DNA of 64,000 nucleotides, from the NCBI GenBank assembly GCA_026214975.1, contig JAOBSW010000100.1:343407-407406 (forward strand), read 5' to 3'. How positions within the stretch are numbered: the first letter of the stretch is position 1; every line of letters begins with the position of its first letter. This stretch comes from Gentiana macrophylla. Its lineage: Eukaryota > Streptophyta > Magnoliopsida > Gentianales > Gentianaceae. This document shows positions 1 to 11,904 of the stretch, in pieces. The position numbers and the translations under genes are program-made. The notes under the pieces were generated by a model. The model made no database searches, was not told the DNA's origin, and saw only the letters and a program-made list of their open reading frames with translations.

Positions 1-91
1 ACTATCCATCTTGCACATTGGGCATATCCTTCTTTTGACTAAATCAAACTCCTTTGATTATCAAACAAAGAAATCGTCTAGAGAAACTTGT

Positions 92-720
92 TTGAGTCCA
101 TAAATGGATCTCATGGGCTTACATATCATGTTATCGTCTATGAACATCGGGTTGTTTGCCCAACGTCTTCAACACTATCATATAGTCATGATACGAAGTT
201 ATAACAAGCATTATCTGAATAGAACTGGGCACAGCTGGCAGCATAAAGATAATTACAAGGTTTACACCTCATACCCTTCAGCCGTCACTATAGCCTTATG
301 GTAATCGAGTTACTATCCATGTCACCTTCCAGGGACACTCCCTTAGGTAAAGATGCAGACTAGGTTCATAACCTGGTTGTCACTGATGGAATCTAATTCA
401 GATATTATGGCTCCTGGCCATAACTCTCAATCTTGCCTTTTAAACATTCTTTCATGAGTCGTGAGATATTCATTCTTCAAGATGAACGTACCTGCAGCCC
501 TTTCAGGCTTGAGGTTATCTCTGGACTTACGAACTTTTGTGTGTGCAAAGCGTTGATCTACACCTCATCGCTATATGGCGTCTGCTCACGTTCCTTTGGT
601 TGAATATATCTTTGTGGTTCTCAAACTCTTTGAGATCTGATTTACTCCCACTGTTTCTCTTGGAAGAAACACTTCCTCTAGAAGACAGCATGTTTGGAGA
701 CAAACATTTTGCTCCACGGA
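92..720 (-). pseudogene. Relic of copia integrase C-terminal linker and RT (left copy)
   Basis: Minus-strand translation of about 600-700 gives residues resembling the copia linker between integrase and RT (EEVFLPRETVGVNQISKSL). Translation of about 92-125 gives MRSIYGLKQ, matching the copia RT block that normally reads SIYGLKQASR. Between them the frame is broken repeatedly and the expected catalytic YVDD block is not visible. The order, linker upstream of RT on the minus strand, agrees with the LTR polarity. The same relic with the same breaks occurs at 7506-8140, so the decay predates the duplication of the unit. No functional protein is expected. Confidence 0.7.
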
Positions 721-3700
721 CAAGTAAATAATATCTAGCGTGCTAGCTAAGATATTCCACAAATTTGCATATGTCGTACTAGGCTCCAAGCTTTTCTGAC
801 TTTGCCTATGACAACTTCAAATCATCGGTTAAGATAGATTCGACATTATCTTCTTCCATATCTAATATGGAATTTATTCAACCTTTATTCTTTAGAACTA
901 GGTTAAGTATAAGGGCACTATCCCGAAACGGGTAAGGGATACTTCGCATGGCTTGTGTCACACCTTTATCATATAAAGTGTTGTTTCCATTTTGGGAACA
1001 CAATCTAATTGCGTATCCCAAAGATGGTATCCTTCAAGGGAGAATCTTATTCATTTTCAGACGACTTCTGAAACACCCTTCAGGTATTAATTACTTCAAT
1101 CCAATTGAAGATTAATTCCTAAGTAGCTCATCAATCTCACACTCGTACTAGCTCGAACTTTTCGGGCTTTCCGAATTATGCACTTCACTGAGTACACTTG
1201 ACTATTTCTAAAAATAGTCGTAGAGACTAATAAACAATTATTTGTGGCATTAATTGTCATAAGCCAACGAACATCGGTATGTTTAGGCTTTAGACAATTT
1301 TTCTAGATTTTATAACCTTTTCGAAAAAGGGTATTTTAGTCATCTTTAGATAAGATACGTATAACCCACACGATTCATAATCACATGGTTCAACATCATC
1401 GTAATGACGTTTAATTACACGCTTCCTTACAGAGAGACTATGTCAGAGTAACCACAAATATTAAGGATAATGACCATACAAATATTTAGTTGAGATCTCA
1501 TCACATATATCAACTATATAGTGACAACAATCTAGTATGTTAGATTCAAAGTGACCTTCCAACTTTATCGGAATAACATTTATTCTTTACAATTGAATAT
1601 GTCTACTAAATCCTAACAAATAACTGAAAGTATGTTCTTCATAAGAACCGGAACATAATAACATTTATTTAGTTCCCTTATCAGTTTACTAGATTCAGAA
1701 TATGGTAAGTGTTACAACGTTTGTTTCACCTTCCATATCTCAGTATTCAATCTTTCTAATTTAATCACACTCGTAAGATATCATATATCTTAGATTTGAC
1801 TTGAACTTAGATAGATTTATCTCAACAGACTTGCTTAGAATAGAGGCTTCGATGAGTTTTCTATTTAAGCACATGCCCTATCTTTTCTTTCAATCCTTTA
1901 AGCACTTGAAAAATGTTTCTTATTGTAGTCTTCATAAGACTTAAGAAAGATCACAAGAGCCATGTCCTCAATTTCCTTTCATAAAGAAAATCTAAAGTTT
2001 ATTAAATAGTTTATTTAACCTTTTGAATCGTATTCAAAACATTGACTATTTAATTAACCTTTAAGCAAATGCTAGAATTAAGTCGATACTTAAATCTTAC
2101 AATTTTGAAAACAACCTTTCCAAAATTAGATGTGGTCATTCTTATCCAACGTTTGAATTAATTATCATCGTATGACTGAATGATCATCTTGGATCGTATC
2201 CAATATATGACTAATTCCTTGAAACTTATTTCAAATGATTTAATCATATCATGAGCTTCGCTTTCATTAATAATTAAAGTCTCGAATAATTGCATCAATT
2301 ATGTAATCTCCTTGTCTCTAACTACTATAACGAGATGGCTCATGTCATTGCTTATTTTAAAAGGATTAAAATTACTCAACCATATTTGAGAATGTTTCTC
2401 AAAATTAACAGTCATAATTTGGTTTTACTAATCGAGAATTAAATATAAATATAAAGTTTGCTAAAACTACAACATAAAAATGAAAATAAAAGAGTGTTGT
2501 TGTTTATACACGCAAAATCATAATGGTCTTTTGATTTATGATTTTGCTCCCACTAGTCAACTACTCCCAATTGACTTTCAAGAATCTTTCAAAATTCTTT
2601 AGTGGCCAAGATCCCATCTAGTTACCCCGATTCCCGACGAGGGCCGATCAACCGGAATAATTCGAAAGGTATGTAACTCTTACCAATCACATCTCTATGT
2701 GACTCTTGGTGGTTGACTAGTCAACTCTTTGACAATTCACATCTTTATGTGGTAGTCAACCCCTTGCCTCTAGAATAAGACGGTCCTGACGAGGGCCAAT
2801 CACCGCAATACTCTAGTCAAGTCATAACCCAATATTCGCGAGATCTCATACGATCATATCTCAATAACGACGATATACCCGTGGTAGGTCAACTCCCGGC
2901 GAGGCCGATCGATTGGATCCGAACAAAGGCTCTTCACCGTCGCTATAATATTGGGAGACAATTTTCGACTTGATTTTTGTTGTGGAAGTATTTACGTAAA
3001 TTAATTCACTTAATTAATTTTAATTACGGTCTCATCAAATATATCTATCTCTATAGATATACATCCTACACATTTATCTAGATCGCGCCTAGTCATGCAT
3101 CTATCGTATCATATAAAATAAATACAAGCACAAGATAAATAAATGCGTAAAGTAACCGGTATGATCATGGACTTTTCCAGGAGTGCGGTTTGAATACAAA
3201 CCGATTTAAACCGCGGGTCACAATCTAAGGGTAATGCAACCGCCAATAGGATCTTTATTGCTCCATTCTCCAATGGGATCTTTATTTTCGTCTTTCTTTG
3301 GTCTCCATCTTCTGCTCCATTCTTGTTACATTTAATTCTATCTAATAAAATAAATACACACGCCGCACACGGGGGGAGCTAACGGGAATGGGATGAATGC
3401 AGAAAATAAACTAGGTCACGTTCCTCATAACGGCATAGGACAATTTTTAAAACAACAGAAAATTAAATCATTCACATCTATCCTATCGGTCGAGTCCATG
3501 ATCAATCGGGGTCCATATAATCATATTATATCTACTATATCTAATCCATACAATAAAATCTTATGAAAAAGATAAAATTAAAATTTAACTACTTGCGTCT
3601 TAATTAATCAATTAACATTTAATCTATTAAATAATTTTATCCAATCAATTAACTAATTAACATTTAATTAATTAAATGATTTTAATCGAAATAAAATTAA

Positions 3701-3849
3701 CGATTAATTTTAAACCGATTTTAATTTTAATTTTAATTAATTAGAACTATTCCAAAAATAAATCAAAATTAAAATTATTTCTCTTTTGTTTCTTTCCTTT
3801 TGATTCGTAATCAAAAGGGATGCTTTGGTTTCTAAACCAAATTTGCTTG

Positions 3850-4090
3850 CAGGCGCCACTTTCCAAAATCAAAATTTTGGAAGTGGCACAAGCTAAGCGC
3901 TTTACAAATCAAATATTTGGAAAGGCTCAGCCTATTCCAAATCAAATATTTGGAAAGGCCAAATAATTTTGGTTTAGGCTGCAGCCACTTTCCAAAATCA
4001 AAATTTTGGAAGTGGCGCAGCTGCAGCTTTTCCCAAATCAAATATTTGGAAAAGGGCTAAGCTATTCCAAACAAAGTTTGGAAAGGCCAT
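3850..4090 (-). repeat. Array of about six short AT-rich hairpins in the element leader
   Basis: Six imperfect inverted repeats lie end to end, each with arms of about 8-15 bases. Two are built on ccactttccaaaat / attttggaagtgg and four on ttccaaat / atttggaa. They sit in the presumed 5' leader on the minus strand, between primer site and internal body. The same array is present in the right copy at 11279-11510. Function is unknown. RNA-structure roles such as packaging or dimerisation are possible but inferred. Confidence 0.75.
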
Positions 4091-4224
4091 TATTACTTTA
4101 ATGCCATGTGGCATCCCAATGACCCAAACTATTTGTACTATTGGTTTGCCACATGACACAACTAAACAAAAGGCAATTACCAATCACAACTATGAACAAT
4201 AATGAATCACAAAATACACAAAAC

Positions 4225-4345
4225 AAAATTTGTGGATCCACAAAAGATGCACCGGCCGACGTCGACCGCCCCAAGGGTGCCGCCGCCCTTGGCGCATTTT
4301 CGGTGGGTGCCGCCGCCGATCGGCCGAGCACCCCATAAGCGCCTT
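4225..4345 (-). other. GC-rich island in AT-rich leader (left copy)
   Basis: About 100 bases rich in gccgccg and ggccgac stand out from surrounding DNA that is mostly A and T, and a T-run of more than 20 follows. The segment lies in the leader between the hairpin array and the primer site. Short ORFs read through it in several frames on both strands, with alanine/proline/arginine-rich products typical of GC-rich non-coding DNA. The right copy at 11675-11765 keeps the island with several small indels. Confidence 0.6.
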
Positions 4346-4472
4346 TTTTTTTTTTTTTTTTTTTTTCTTTGTATCGATTTGCGAATCAAAAATCTTTCAT
4401 CTTTTAATTATGTGATTTAAACGATAAAATTAACTACATAAAATAAAATGCTTATTGCTTAAGCTCAAGCTC

Positions 4473-4484
4473 TCTCGATACCAT
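4473..4484 (-). other. tRNA-Met-type primer binding site (left copy, one base short)
   Basis: Read on the minus strand, TGGTATCGAGAGAGC directly follows the LTR end (CCTAACA plus one base). It resembles the initiator-tRNA-Met complement TGGTATCAGAGC that primes most plant copia elements. The right copy has the fuller TGGTATCAGAGAGAGC. Confidence 0.75.
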
Positions 4485-6455
4485 TGTTAGGAAATGGCGG
4501 AACGCAGTGAATTCAAAATTTTATTTCCTATCGACCCAAGATCGACTTCGTTTAAGCAATAAACAAATAGATAGTAGACGGTGGTTACCTTGGTTGATCT
4601 AAAAGATCGACGCTTTGACCGTCTAAGGAGAGTAGTTCTGCATAGAGCCGCCCAAGTGTTCGGCCTCTACCGCTAGTCCACACGAACAGCCCGCCGGAAT
4701 CCCATCATGGATTGCTATTGGAAAACTCCGGTTGCTAGACCGGCCTTTTTCCCCTCTCTCCAACTCTCTATAGGATGCTCTCTATTTTACACAAGAACTA
4801 TTAGCTCTTAGAATTATGATGTACAAAAGAGCTTGACACCCACCTCTTATTTATAGTGGTTGGGGCGCCCCTACTAGGTGTGGAGGAGAAGAAAACCTTT
4901 TCCCAATAAAATAAGGAAAATATAATTGATTGATTTATCTCATTTAATTTAATATCTCATATCAAATAAATCTAGGATATTGTCAATATCTTATATTGAA
5001 TATTCCCAAGATATAGTCAATATCTTATATTGAATATTTATCTTTATTATATTACCATAAATCAATTTACACATGTGTATATATCACACATATATATAAC
5101 ACATATAAATCTATTAATATATACCAAATGGTGCGCATACAGCAAATCCAATTTGCAATCAATGAACACACACACGCATGCATTCAATATATATATATTA
5201 TTTTATTTTATTAATATCTAATTTTAATAATAGGTAATATCATTAATTAAATTGCACAATCCAAGTGTATCACTTATACACATATGTGGCGCCACTTATC
5301 AATATAAGTGTATTTAATTAATCAACTTAATTAATATCTTGTATTTAATTTATTCATAATAAATAAATACCACCATATTAATTTACCACTATAACCTTTA
5401 TAGCCTCGAGATAAACTTTCCTTATTTGGTTATCATCTATAACCACATTTTAATCCGCTAGATGTTCATATGTGTGTGACCCGATAGGCTTCCGAATATG
5501 TTGGCCGTAGACACAAAGTGCAAATTACTTAAAACGCCCTTCATGCCTAACGATCACGGATAGCGTCTAGCAACACACCGTGACCCCAATCATCGGAAGA
5601 GTCAAATGCAATGACTACTACCTTTCATGTGAAACAGATTATCGTGTAACTTACAATCCTATCATTTGTAACAATATCCATACGGTCGTTAGCCAAGTGT
5701 CAAAACATCAACGACCGTATCTTATAACTGGATATCATGCTCTCTCAAGTAACACATTTACTCCCACTTTGCAAAGATTCACGAGAGTAAGACATTTCTT
5801 ATAAGAAGGCCATTTCGGATATTCGATCCCAATCATAGGATACGCGATTCCCGGACGACCAATCATGTATACTCCGTGATGCTTCAAGATCATACCCAAT
5901 CACTACCGCATGATCGCCCGTGGCTAGAGGAAACCGCAATAGTGTCAAAGCATGACAATCCACACCGTGATGCCATGAAGACTCGGTCCTAAGGATAATT
6001 ACACAACCGCCACATAATGTGACACTTAACCGTAAGTGGGTCGGTCTAACGACGCATTCTCTAATACACGCCCACGCATACCCAAGTGTCTCTACACTTC
6101 GATAGACGAGATCTATCCTCGCCTTAAAGACAGTAAGACATCTAATACGTGCTAGTCCATTTATACTATCAATGCCCCTGTTTAATAGTACATCGCCTAG
6201 AGACATTTAAGTATCAAACTTATTAAAGTGATTAGAGATCTCATCAACCATAATCGCCTATCATGGTTTCTCTATCCTTTATTTAATACTAAGGACGTTA
6301 TCATATAACAATTCATAATTGGTTCTCTAAAAGAACATATATATGACAACAGAAAAGCCATTTTAATATATGTAATAAACATAAAGAAATAGTAGAAATG
6401 ATCCGACCGGTCGGATCCGGTCCAACCCGATTGGGTTTAGGACACTATTCCAACA
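4485..6455 (-). mobile_element. LTR (1.97 kb) of the copia-derived element, shared between two internal regions
   Basis: On the minus strand the LTR begins TGTTGGAATAGTGTCC at 6455 and ends TTTCCTAACA at 4485, giving proper TG...CA ends. It matches 11905-13883 along its whole length. A polypurine tract borders its 5' side (6456-6466) and a primer binding site its 3' side (4473-4484). It is therefore the 3' LTR of the right-hand element and at the same time the 5' LTR of the left-hand internal region. The end sequences resemble the Angela/BARE branch of copia. That lineage call is tentative. Confidence 0.85.
4846..4855 (-). promoter_or_regulatory. TATA box of LTR (left copy)
   Basis: The minus strand reads TATAAATAAG, followed by GAGGTGGGTGTCAAGCTC, inside the LTR. 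Placement about 0.36 kb before the LTR end fits the U3/R boundary of a plant copia LTR. The same box is found in the other LTR at 12271-12280. Confidence 0.6.
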
Positions 6456-6466
6456 ATCTCCCACTT
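6456..6466 (-). other. Polypurine tract of the right-hand copia-derived element
   Basis: The minus strand reads AAGTGGGAGAT immediately before the LTR start TGTTGG. This is the usual plus-strand primer of the Angela/Tork type of copia element. It fixes the 3' LTR as 4485-6455. Confidence 0.8.
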
Positions 6467-7505
6467 GGCCTAAAACCAATCACTCGCACACACAAGACCA
6501 AGTTGAAACACAAGAATCTCATGCAATACTCGCAACTAGCCCTAGCCATAAATGGATCGCTATCCATGGGGACTCAGACTATCTTCATATCACGTTCCAA
6601 ATGACCAAGTCAAGGGAACCGCCTCAACACACACACGAATCTCCGACGAGACCCTGGTCCTTGCTTCAATCAATGAATCCACTTACTATATCAGCTATAT
6701 AGAAAAGGTGGAAGAACCGCACAAGGTTCAGGAATGAACCTTCTAGATCCATGTACTGCTCCCGCTGCGCCTCCAAGGCACTACTGTGTTTTGGCCTAGT
6801 TGTAGAATTTACAAGTGACCCATCGCTAAGAACATTTCACTCATCGTATCACTTATTCAAAGTGATCGCAAAACCAGCATCAGTAGCTCCCACTCGCCTT
6901 CATAAGACTCAGGATATACGCCCAGTATATCTACGTTTATTTAATTCCAAGTTTCAATAAACTAGGAACCTTTCCTTAACTTGTTTAAGGATATTCTCGA
7001 CATTCACCAGATTTACTTTCATACTTGCTCATGACTATTCATGGACTATGAACATCCGGCATCATCTTTATGATGGTTTCTATCGCAGTAGCGAAGGAAA
7101 CCTTCCATAAGCGTCATCTTTCACCTTATCTTTAGGACTAACGTCCTAACATAGATAGATCTTGAGAACACCGGCTAGCAAGATCTCCTTACGCGATCTA
7201 TGCTAAACTTCTTTTAGCATCACATCTATATAGGTAAACTATAATCTAACAAATAGATTAAATCTATCACTATAGATTCTTATTTATAAAATAAGAACTA
7301 CTAATCCAAGTGCTTTCGTAAAGACCTTGAATTACCAAACATTAATTGACTCGTGACATGGGAGATGATTCTAAGAGAGATATCTAATACCTTACTCAAA
7401 AATCGTAACACGCCCCACTATCCATCTTGCACATTGGGCATATCCTTCTTTGACTAAATCAAACTCCTTTGATTATCAAACAAAGAAATCGTCTAGAGAA
7501 ACTTG

Positions 7506-8140
7506 TTTGAGTCCATAAATGGATCTCATGGGCTTACATATCATGTTATCGTCTATGAACATCGGGTTGTTTGCCCAACGTCTTCAACACTATCATATAG
7601 TCATGATACGAAGTTATAACAAGCATTATCTGAATAGAATCGCACACACGGCAAAGATAAAGATAATTACAAGGTTTACACCTCATACCCTTCAGCCGTC
7701 ACTATATAGCTTATGGTAATCGATTACTATCCATGTCACCTTCCAGGGACACTCCCTTAGGTAAGACAGACTCAGGTTCATAACCTGGTTGTCACCGATG
7801 GAATCTAATTGAGATATTATGGCTCTCGGCCATAACTCTCAATCTTGCCTTTTAAACATTCTTTCATGAGTCGTGAGATATTCATTCTTCAAGATGAACG
7901 TACTGCAGCCTTCTTTCAGGCTTGAGGTTATCTGAGACTTACTGTAACTTTTGTGTGCACCGAGCAAAGGTGATCTACACCTCATCGCTATATGGCGCTG
8001 CGCTTCACGTTCCTTTGGTTGAATATATCTTTGTGGTTCTCAAACTCTTTGAGATCTCGATTTACTCCATTTGTTTCTCTTGGAAGAAACACTTCCTAGA
8101 AGACAAACATGTTTGGAGACAAACATTTTGCTCCACGGAC
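7506..8140 (-). pseudogene. Relic of copia integrase linker and RT (right copy)
   Basis: This is the counterpart of 92-720. The minus strand again gives fragments of the integrase-RT linker (near 8030-8110) and of the MRSIYGLKQ block of RT (near 7506-7540), out of frame with each other and separated by stops. Small indels relative to the left copy shift frames further. No catalytic motif survives. Confidence 0.65.
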
Positions 8141-11100
8141 AAGTAAATAATATCTAGCGTGCTAGCTAAGATATTCCACAAATTTGCATATGTCGTACTA
8201 GGCTCCAAGCTTTTCTGACTTTGCCTATGACAACTTCAAATCATCGGTTAAGATAGATTCGACATTATCTTCTTCCATATCTAATATGGAATTTATTCAA
8301 CCTTTATTCTTTAGAACTAGGTTAAGTATAAGGGCACTATCCCGAAACGGGTAAGGGATACTTCGCATGGCTTGTGTCACACCTTTATCATATAAAGTGT
8401 TGTTTCCATTTTGGGAACACAATCTAATTGCGTATCCCAAAGATGGTATCCTTCAAGGGAGAATCTTATTCATTTTCGCGATTACTTCGAAACACCCTTC
8501 AGGTATTAATTACTTCAATCCAATTGAAGATTAATTCCTAAGTAGCTCATCAATCTCACACTCGTACTAGCTCGAACTTTTCGGGCTTTCCGAATTATGC
8601 ACTTCACTGAGTACACTTGACTATTTCTAAAAATAGTCGTAGAGACTAATAAACAATTATTTGTGGCATTAATTGTCATAAGCCAACGAACATCGGTATG
8701 TTTAGGCTTTAGACAATTTTTCTAGATTTTATAACCTTTTCGAAAAAGGGTATTTTAGTCATCTTTAGATAAGATACGTATAACCCACACGATTCATAAT
8801 CACATGGTTCAACATCATCAGAATGACGTTTAATTACACGCTTCCCTTCTAGAGAGACTATGTCTAGAGTAACCACAAATATTAAGGATAACAGCCATAC
8901 AAATATTTAGTTGAGATCTCATCACATATATCAACTATATAGTGACAACAATCTAGTATGTTAGATTCAGTGACCTTCCAACTTTATCGGAATAACATTT
9001 ATTCTTTACAATTGAATATGTCTACTAAATCCTAACAAATAACTGAAAGTATGTTCTTCATAAGAACCGGAACATAATAACATTTATTTAGTTCCCTTAT
9101 CAGTTTACTAGATTCAGAATATGGTAAGTGTTACAACGTTTGTTTCACCTTCCATATCTGTATTCAATCTTTCTAATTTAATCACACTCGTAAGATATCA
9201 TATATCTTAGATTTGACTTGAACTTAGATAGATTTATCTCAACAGACTTGCTTAGAATAGAGGCTTCGATGAGTTCTCTATTTAAGCACATGCCCTATCT
9301 TTTCTTTCAATCCTTTAAGCACTTGAAAAATGTTTCTTATTGTAGTCTTCATAAGACTTAAGAAAGATCACAAGAGCCATGTCCTCAATTTCCTTTCATA
9401 AAGAAAATCTAAAGTTTATTAAATAGTTTATTTAACCTTTTGAATCGTATTCAAAACATTGACTATTTAATTAACCTTTAAGCAAATGCTAGAATTAAGT
9501 CGATACTTAAATCTTACAATTTTGAAAACAACCTTTCCAAAATTAGATGTGGTCATTCTTATCCAACGTTTGAATTAATTGTCATCGTATGACTGAATGA
9601 TCATCTTGGATCGTATCCAATATATGACTAATTCCTTGAAACTTATTTCAAATGATTTAATCATATCATGAGCTTCCGCTTTCATTAATAATTAAAGTCT
9701 CGGAGCACTGCATCAATTATGTAATCTCCTTGTCTCTAACTACTATAACGAGATGGCTCATGTCATTGCTTATTTTAAAAGGATTAAAATTACTCAACCA
9801 TATTTGAGAATGTTTCTCAAAATTAACAGTCATAATTTGGTTTTACTAATCGAGAATTAAATATAAATATAAAGTTTGCTAAAACTACAACATAAAAATG
9901 AAAATAAAAGAGTGTTGTTGTTTATACACGTAAAATCAAAAATGGTCTTTTGATTTATGATTTTGCTCCCACTAGTCAACTACTCCCAATTGACTTTCAA
10001 GAATCTTTCAAAATTCTTTAGTGGCCAAGATCCCATCTGGTTACCCCGATTCCCGACGAGGGCCGATCAACCGGAATAATTCGAAAGGTATGTAACTCTT
10101 ACCAATCACATCTCTATGTGACTCTTGGTGGTTGACTAGTCAACTCTTTGACAATTCACATCTTTATGTGGTAGTCAACCCTTGCCTCTAGAATAAGACG
10201 GTCGCATGGCGACGGGGCCAATCACCGCAATACTCTAGTCAAGTCATAACCCAATATTCGCGAGATCTCATACGATCATATCTCAATAACGACGATATAC
10301 CCGTGGTAGGTCAACTCCCGACGAGGGCCGATCAGTTGGATCCGAACAAAGGCTCTTCACCGTCGCTATAATATTGGGAGACAATTTTCGACTTGATTTT
10401 TGTTGTGGAAGTATTTACGTAAATTAATTCACTTAATTAATTTTAATTACGGTCTCATCAAATATATCTATCTCTATAGATATACATCCTACACATTTAT
10501 CTAGATCGCGCCTAGTCATGCATCTATCGTATCATATAAAATAAATACAAGCACAAGATAAATAAATGCGTAAAGTAACCGGTATGATCATGGACTTTTC
10601 CTAGTGCGGTTTGAATACAAACCGACTAAACCGCGGGTCACAATCTAAGGGTATTTGCAACCGCCTAATAGGATCTTTATTGCTCCATTCTCCAATGGGA
10701 TCTTTATTTTCGCTCTTTCTTTGGTCTTCATCTTCTGCTCCATTCTTGTTACATTTAATTCTATCTAATAAAATAAATACACCCGCCGCACACGGGGGGA
10801 GCTAACGGGAATGGGATGAATGCAGAAAATAAACTAGGTCACGTTCCTCATAACGGCCTAGGACAATTTTAAAAAACAATGTAAAATTAAATCATTCACA
10901 TCTATCCTATCGGTCGAGTCCTTGATCAATCGGGGTCCATATAATCATATTATATCTACTATATCTAATCCATACAATAAAATCTTATGAAAAAGATAAA
11001 ATTAAAATTTAACTACTTGCGTCTTAATTAATCAATTAACATTTAATCTATTAAATAATTTTATCCAATCAATTAACTAATTAACATTTAATTAATTAAA

Positions 11101-11278
11101 TGATTTTAATCGAAATAAAATTAACGATTAATTTTAAACCGATTTTAATTTTAATTTTAATTAATTAGAACTATTCCAAAAATAAATCAAAATTAAAATT
11201 ATTTCTCTTTTGTTTCTTTCATTTTGATTCGTAATCAAAAGGGATGCATTTGGTTTCCTAAACCAAATTTGGCTTAGG

Positions 11279-11510
11279 CCTGGCCACTTTCCAAAATCAA
11301 AATTTTGGAAGTGGCTGAAGCTAAGCTTTTACAAATCAAATATTTGGAAAGCTACAGGCTATTCCAAATCAAATATTTGGAAAGGCCAAATAATTTTAGT
11401 TTAGGCTCGCCACTTTCCAAAATCAAATTTTTGAAGTGGCACAAAGCCAGCCTTTCCCAAATCAAATATTTGGAAAGGACCTAGGCCTATTCCAAACAAA
11501 GTTTGGAAAG
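11279..11510 (-). repeat. Hairpin array in the element leader (right copy)
   Basis: This is the counterpart of 3850-4090, with the same order of short inverted repeats based on ccactttccaaaat/attttggaagtgg and ttccaaat/atttggaa. Loop and linker bases have changed more than the stems by eye, for example aagctaagctt against acaagctaagcgc. That is compatible with selection on pairing, but two copies are too few to show it. Confidence 0.7.
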
Positions 11511-11674
11511 GCCATTATTACTTTAATGCCATGTGGCATCCCAATGACCCAAACTATTTGTACCATTGGTTAGCCACATGACACAACTAAACAAAAGACG
11601 AATTACCAATCACAACTATGAACAATAATGAATCACAAAATACACAAAACAAAAATTTAGGATCCACCAAAAGA

Positions 11675-11765
11675 TGCACCACCGACGTCGACCGCCCCAA
11701 AGGGGGTGCCGCCGCTTGGCGCAATTTCGATAAGGTGCCGCCGCCGATCGCCGAGCACCCCATAA
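11675..11765 (-). other. GC-rich island in leader (right copy)
   Basis: This is the same gccgccg-rich segment as 4225-4345, followed by a shorter T-run. It differs from the left copy by several one- to four-base indels, more than the flanking AT-rich DNA does. Confidence 0.55.
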
Positions 11766-11891
11766 GTCGCCTTTTTTTTTTTTTTCGTGTATCGATTTGC
11801 GAATCAAAAATCTTTCATCTTTTAATTATGTGATTTAAACGATAAAATTAACTACGCAAAATAAAATGCTTATTGCTTAAGCTCGAAGCTC

Positions 11892-11903
11892 TCTCTGATA
11901 CCA
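11892..11903 (-). other. tRNA-Met-type primer binding site (right copy)
   Basis: The minus strand reads TGGTATCAGAGAGAGC one base after the LTR end. It matches the initiator-tRNA-Met complement TGGTATCAGAGC over its first ten positions and marks 11905-13883 as the 5' LTR. Confidence 0.85.
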
Positions 11904-11904
11904 C

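Larger units (their letters stand above)
1..4484 (-). mobile_element. Internal region (left copy) of a non-coding copia-derived LTR element
   Basis: This stretch repeats 7418-11904 nearly base for base, and both run up to an LTR on their right. On the minus strand it begins with a primer binding site next to the LTR at 4485, then a leader, then a long AT-rich body. The only protein traces are short relics of copia integrase/RT near 92-720. From about 730 to 3840 I see no reading frame of note. A short motif of the form cgacgagggccgatca recurs near 2633, 2790 and 2896. With no gag or pol of useful length it behaves like a large retrotransposon derivative (LARD). Its 3' end lies left of the window. 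Confidence 0.8.
6456..11904 (-). mobile_element. Internal region (right copy) of the non-coding copia-derived element
   Basis: This 5.4-kb region lies between two similar LTRs (4485-6455 and 11905-13883) with a primer site on one side and a polypurine tract on the other, so it is a structurally complete minus-strand LTR element. It contains no ORF longer than about 75 codons that resembles gag or pol. Traces of copia integrase and RT remain at 7506-8140. Segment 6467-7417 should correspond to the RT/RNase H end but shows only weak hints. Segment 8150-11270 is AT-rich and featureless by eye apart from the cgacgagggccgatca motif, clearest near 10315. Because 7418-11904 repeats 1-4484 so closely, the two copies have a recent common origin. 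Confidence 0.85.

Noticed and set aside
3600..3790. Possible matrix-attachment or origin-like AT-rich tract (ttaatta-rich)
   Set aside because: AT-richness alone is not evidence, and the same tract is simply part of the element body in both copies.
4098..4420. Ala/Pro/Arg-rich ORFs around the GC-rich island
   Set aside because: They overlap in several frames on both strands, a composition effect. The second copy has indels that break them.
5799..6206. 135-codon minus-strand ORF
   Set aside because: It lies wholly inside the LTR and is broken in the matching LTR at 13220-13640, so it is chance.
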